Below are positions 60,901-64,000 of a DNA stretch of 64,000 bases, one piece after another. Location: positions 1,488,001 through 1,552,000 of the forward strand of contig JABYQQ010000004.1 of assembly GCA_022605405.1 (NCBI GenBank), in the 5' to 3' direction. The translations under genes and the position numbers were made by a program. The notes beneath the pieces were generated by a model. The model saw nothing but the letters and a program-made list of their open reading frames with translations. It did no database searches and was not told the origin of the DNA. This DNA comes from Earliella scabrosa (taxonomy: Eukaryota > Basidiomycota > Agaricomycetes > Polyporales > Polyporaceae). Each line of letters starts with the position of its first letter. The stretch's first letter is position 1.

Positions 60901-63900
60901 TTGAGTAATGACCCACTGGTATCTCCGCTCGCGCCGAAAGCCAAAGCCGTGCCGCGAACGTCGGAGATATTACGCGCTTTCAGCGAGCGAGCCTCGAGGA
61001 CTGTCCTCGCGTGGCCGCTATTGATGCAGAATCCTCGCTTGGCTCGTGGTTCGCGTGTGTACTCACTCGGTGACTGGCCAACCCCTCCCCGCTCACACGG
61101 CTCGTTCTCCGCCGTCGCTTCTTGATTCTCTCCGAAAGCACCGGGGAAGTTCGAGGTACGTGAATGGGGTTCTCTGCACATGACCGTGACATCAGAGATC
61201 GAGCAGCGAGCTCTCGGGGCGTGCCTGTGGCCGCGACGACAAAGTGCTCAGTACGCCAGCGATGGCGGCCATGCAGCATCAAGAGCATCATAGAGCTAAA
61301 CAGTGCGGACTGCGAGAGGCGAGGTCTCGCGAGCGCCCGCTGTCTGGCGAGCTCAATGTCAGCGGGCGTATCTGCAGTAACTTGAAAGTCAGCGAACGCG
61401 CATGCGCCTTCACAGCTTCTCAAGATGGCGCATCACCCCGCAGTGACAGCGCCCAGCTGTGCCGGAATGCGATCATGTCAACTTGAACGTGCGCGCATCA
61501 AGCGTCTCGTACTCCCACCTTCTTTGCCCCACGCGTACGTTCGGTCCTAACTGCACGAAGTCTGTCATAACGCAGAACGAACATAGGAGAGACCGCGCGC
61601 GGCACTGCCGTTGCACCTCACCTTCGACACTCCTCATTCATTGTGAGGTCGATAGCGGTCGGCGCCGAGGTACGCCCGCTTTGTTTGTTGACCGGCTGGA
61701 AGATCGCCTTGATGTGGGCTCGACGTGGGGGTCGGACCTGGTCTTCCTCCCGCGATGATGGTCAGGCCTGAGCGGGTTTCCCGATATAGTTGAACGCTGA
61801 TATTGACGAGTGGAAGACGTTCTTCGAGGAGGGACGTTGTAGATCCCTGGGAAAGATAGGCATGGGCGCCGCAGTCTTGGGCGGCGATGTATAGGCACCT
61901 GCATGCGCGTTGATAGAAGACCCGCGGCCGACAGCTACTGTACGCTCGTCCTCGAGGCTACAGTGACGCCATGAGCGCAGCCTGACCGCGCGGAGGCAGA
62001 CTGAGCTGCCATGCATCGGCGCCGCGATAGCAGTCCGGAAGTTCGGTGTTGTCGCGTCCGGCGTACACGAGTATAAGGAGAGCCAATATTGAGTCATGAT
62101 GGAGCATCATACTATATGCAGAACAAGGATATCGAACTTCTTTGACCGTTCGAAGTGTGGCTAGTCATTTGTTTTGAGTGATCGGCGCGGTGAGTGTCCG
62201 CATGGTGCTCACCTTCGCAATAGTGTTGTCGACGCTGTTAGCTAGTCGGGTGAGATAGAACGGGAGAAAGGCATCCACTCGCCTCCAACGAGCCGTTCAG
62301 GAATCCTGGTATCTGCAGCGCGTGGAAAGGCTCAGCGGTTTCAATCCTATAGCTGACAATCAGTCAAGTATCGGACCACTGCAGTGCCCAGGTCGAGATT
62401 ACAATGTAACATTGGATCGTAAGGCAACTCACCAGAGGCAGAAATGATGCCTCTCTGTTGCATCACCGGCCTAGTACCCGGTGATTTCTGTTCTGCGTTC
62501 GTTTTGACTTCGGCCGAATGAAATCCTGGTTGGCGGGAGCTAACGAGGCCGCATGCCGCATAGCATCGAACAATGAAATTTGCTCTGGAGGTGCCTTATC
62601 TCCCAGGAAACGTCATCCGTCAGAGGGTGGCGAAGGTGTATGCTGCGACCAGTGCGAAGAGGGAGTTGGAGACTTGGAGTTGAGGTACTTAGTGTAAAAG
62701 CGACGCGTGTCTGTGCCATGCTGGAGTCTTGGACGTTAATCTGTCACTAGCCATGCGTGCCAATTTCATCTGTTGAGTTGACTATATGAAATGACACGTG
62801 TGAGGGTCGACAGATGCCGTTCTTAGTTCTGGACGTTCCTGGCTCGCAAGAGAGCAACGCACAAGTGGAGAGAAAACGCATTCCAGATGGACCAGAGTAG
62901 CGGTTCCATATCACAGCACATCATAAGGAAGATGACAGGAGGCTGCGTCCGGGGCTTATATTGGTACTACATTCTCACACTTGCCCTTGGGAGGAGTCAA
63001 TCCAATTACATCGATACTCAGCGTGAGAAGCGGTAACGCACTGCATTGACATGACTGGTAAGCTGTAGAGCGATTTGAACGGCATCCGGCTGCGAGGTGG
63101 TATTGTGCTGCGAACATGGACGGCAAGGGAGATGGGTTGTGGTTGCGACGAACTTGTCATGACAGCATCGGACAGCTGCCAGCGCTTAAAGCGGCTCGGA
63201 GGAAGCGCTCCCGTGGCTCCGATGCCTTGAGGCGTGCACGCTGGGCATTGCCGAAACACCTCCACCGTCTTCTTTTCTTCTCTTCTCCGTCTCAAGCTTG
63301 ACACAGACTGGCCACGCCTCCTGCGCTCCCTGCGGATGCAATGAATCCGGGGTATGCTCAGACTCCGACTAGTACAAGCACTATGACCACGACTACCTGA
63401 ACGAACAAGTTTCAAACCGGTCAGAATATTTCCGGCAGCTCCTGGGGTGGAAACCAACGCTGCTGCGCGGGTTTTGACGTCCGTCTGCCACACCCTGCCC
63501 CCATCGCACCTCGAAACTGACGCAACCGCGTTGGGATCAAGCCCATATTGTGTACACGTCACGCAGAACCCAGAATGGGTCCATGGATACCGCCACCCCT
63601 CAATGTCCGACATCGTCGTGGCTGACCGGTTTTGGACGCATCAGGGAGATGGCTTCCATTTCTCCATTTGGAACTTGGAGGCATCACCGGCAATGGCGAC
63701 CTCTCCAGCAGCCTAGATGGTCGATCCTCGAGTCGCGGACGCGAGTTGAGACTAAGAACCGACCTGCTGTGAGCTCGAGTCCTTACCCCGCACAGCTACT
63801 AACGGTATCCTAAGGAACGTTCCTCGCATCACTTTTAGACTTACAACACCAGACGCTGTCATCTCGATATCGCGCCGCCTGTGACCGTGGAACAGACGCA

Positions 63901-64000
63901 CAACTGAAGACAGCTGAGGGCACGGATTCTCGAGCTCCGGTCGATACGACGGACGTTTCATCATATCGCGGCCCGGGTATTTTCCCATACGCTTGCTCAA
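57972..64000. other. Region without a supported gene (about 6 kb)
   Basis: The first 0.4 kb upstream of the aspartic protease should hold its promoter. Beyond that I see no recognised domain, tRNA or repeat family. Minus-strand frames at 60480-61181 (233 aa), 60980-61423 (147 aa) and 61762-62097 (111 aa) are open, but no splice chain links them and no motif identifies them. A minus-strand frame at 63752-64000 enters from the right edge and could be part of a gene outside the window. Confidence 0.5.

Noticed and set aside
60480..62097. Minus-strand frames of 233, 147 and 111 aa
   Set aside because: No family recognised and no in-phase splice chain could be built between them.
1..64000. CRISPR arrays, operons or prokaryotic defence systems
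   Set aside because: Spliced nuclear genes throughout; no direct-repeat/spacer array or bacterial-type gene was seen.

Overview
The window is nuclear DNA from a filamentous basidiomycete, most likely an agaricomycete and probably a polypore-type wood decayer. The evidence is GC-rich coding sequence cut by many 45-85 bp introns with GT..AG ends and CTGAC/CTGAG branch points. The squalene synthase, the polyporopepsin-like aspartic protease and the Con7-type zinc-finger gene also look like basidiomycete families. The species cannot be named from the sequence alone.

Layout. 34-2254 (+) is squalene synthase (5 exons). 2737-5211 (-) is an RCC2/TD-60-like beta-propeller fused to a C-terminal PHD finger (14 exons, one GC-AG intron). 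5494-13945 (-) is the complete TOR kinase gene. 14273-16585 (+) is an F-box/RCC1 protein of the yeast Saf1 type, divergent from TOR across a 327 bp shared promoter. A tRNA-Pro(AGG) with an intron follows at 16760-16843 (-). 16.9-31.6 kb is gene-poor. 31627-34262 (-) is a Con7-like C2H2 transcription factor. A MITE lies at 34970-35277, and 35.3-48.7 kb is again gene-poor, with one weak hypothetical gene model at 47230-48250 (-). 48712-49813 (+) is a coiled-coil/RING-like protein. 51115 to about 54148 (-) is Arp8 of the INO80 remodeller. 54473-54555 (+) is a second tRNA-Pro(AGG), lying next to a decayed inverted copy of the 3' end of the F-box/RCC1 gene. 55936-57971 (-) is a secreted, probably GPI-anchored, aspartic protease. 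58.0-64.0 kb holds no gene I can support.

How the genes relate. The TOR neighbourhood is the most coherent part. The kinase that signals nutrient state shares a promoter region with an F-box/RCC1 gene whose yeast relative acts at entry into quiescence, and a second RCC1-family propeller lies just beyond the TOR 3' end. The rest are housekeeping or accessory genes: sterol/triterpene synthesis, chromatin remodelling, morphogenesis control, ubiquitin-type RING and extracellular proteolysis. Exon boundaries were read by eye from splice signals and reading-frame continuity; no alignment or transcript data were available.
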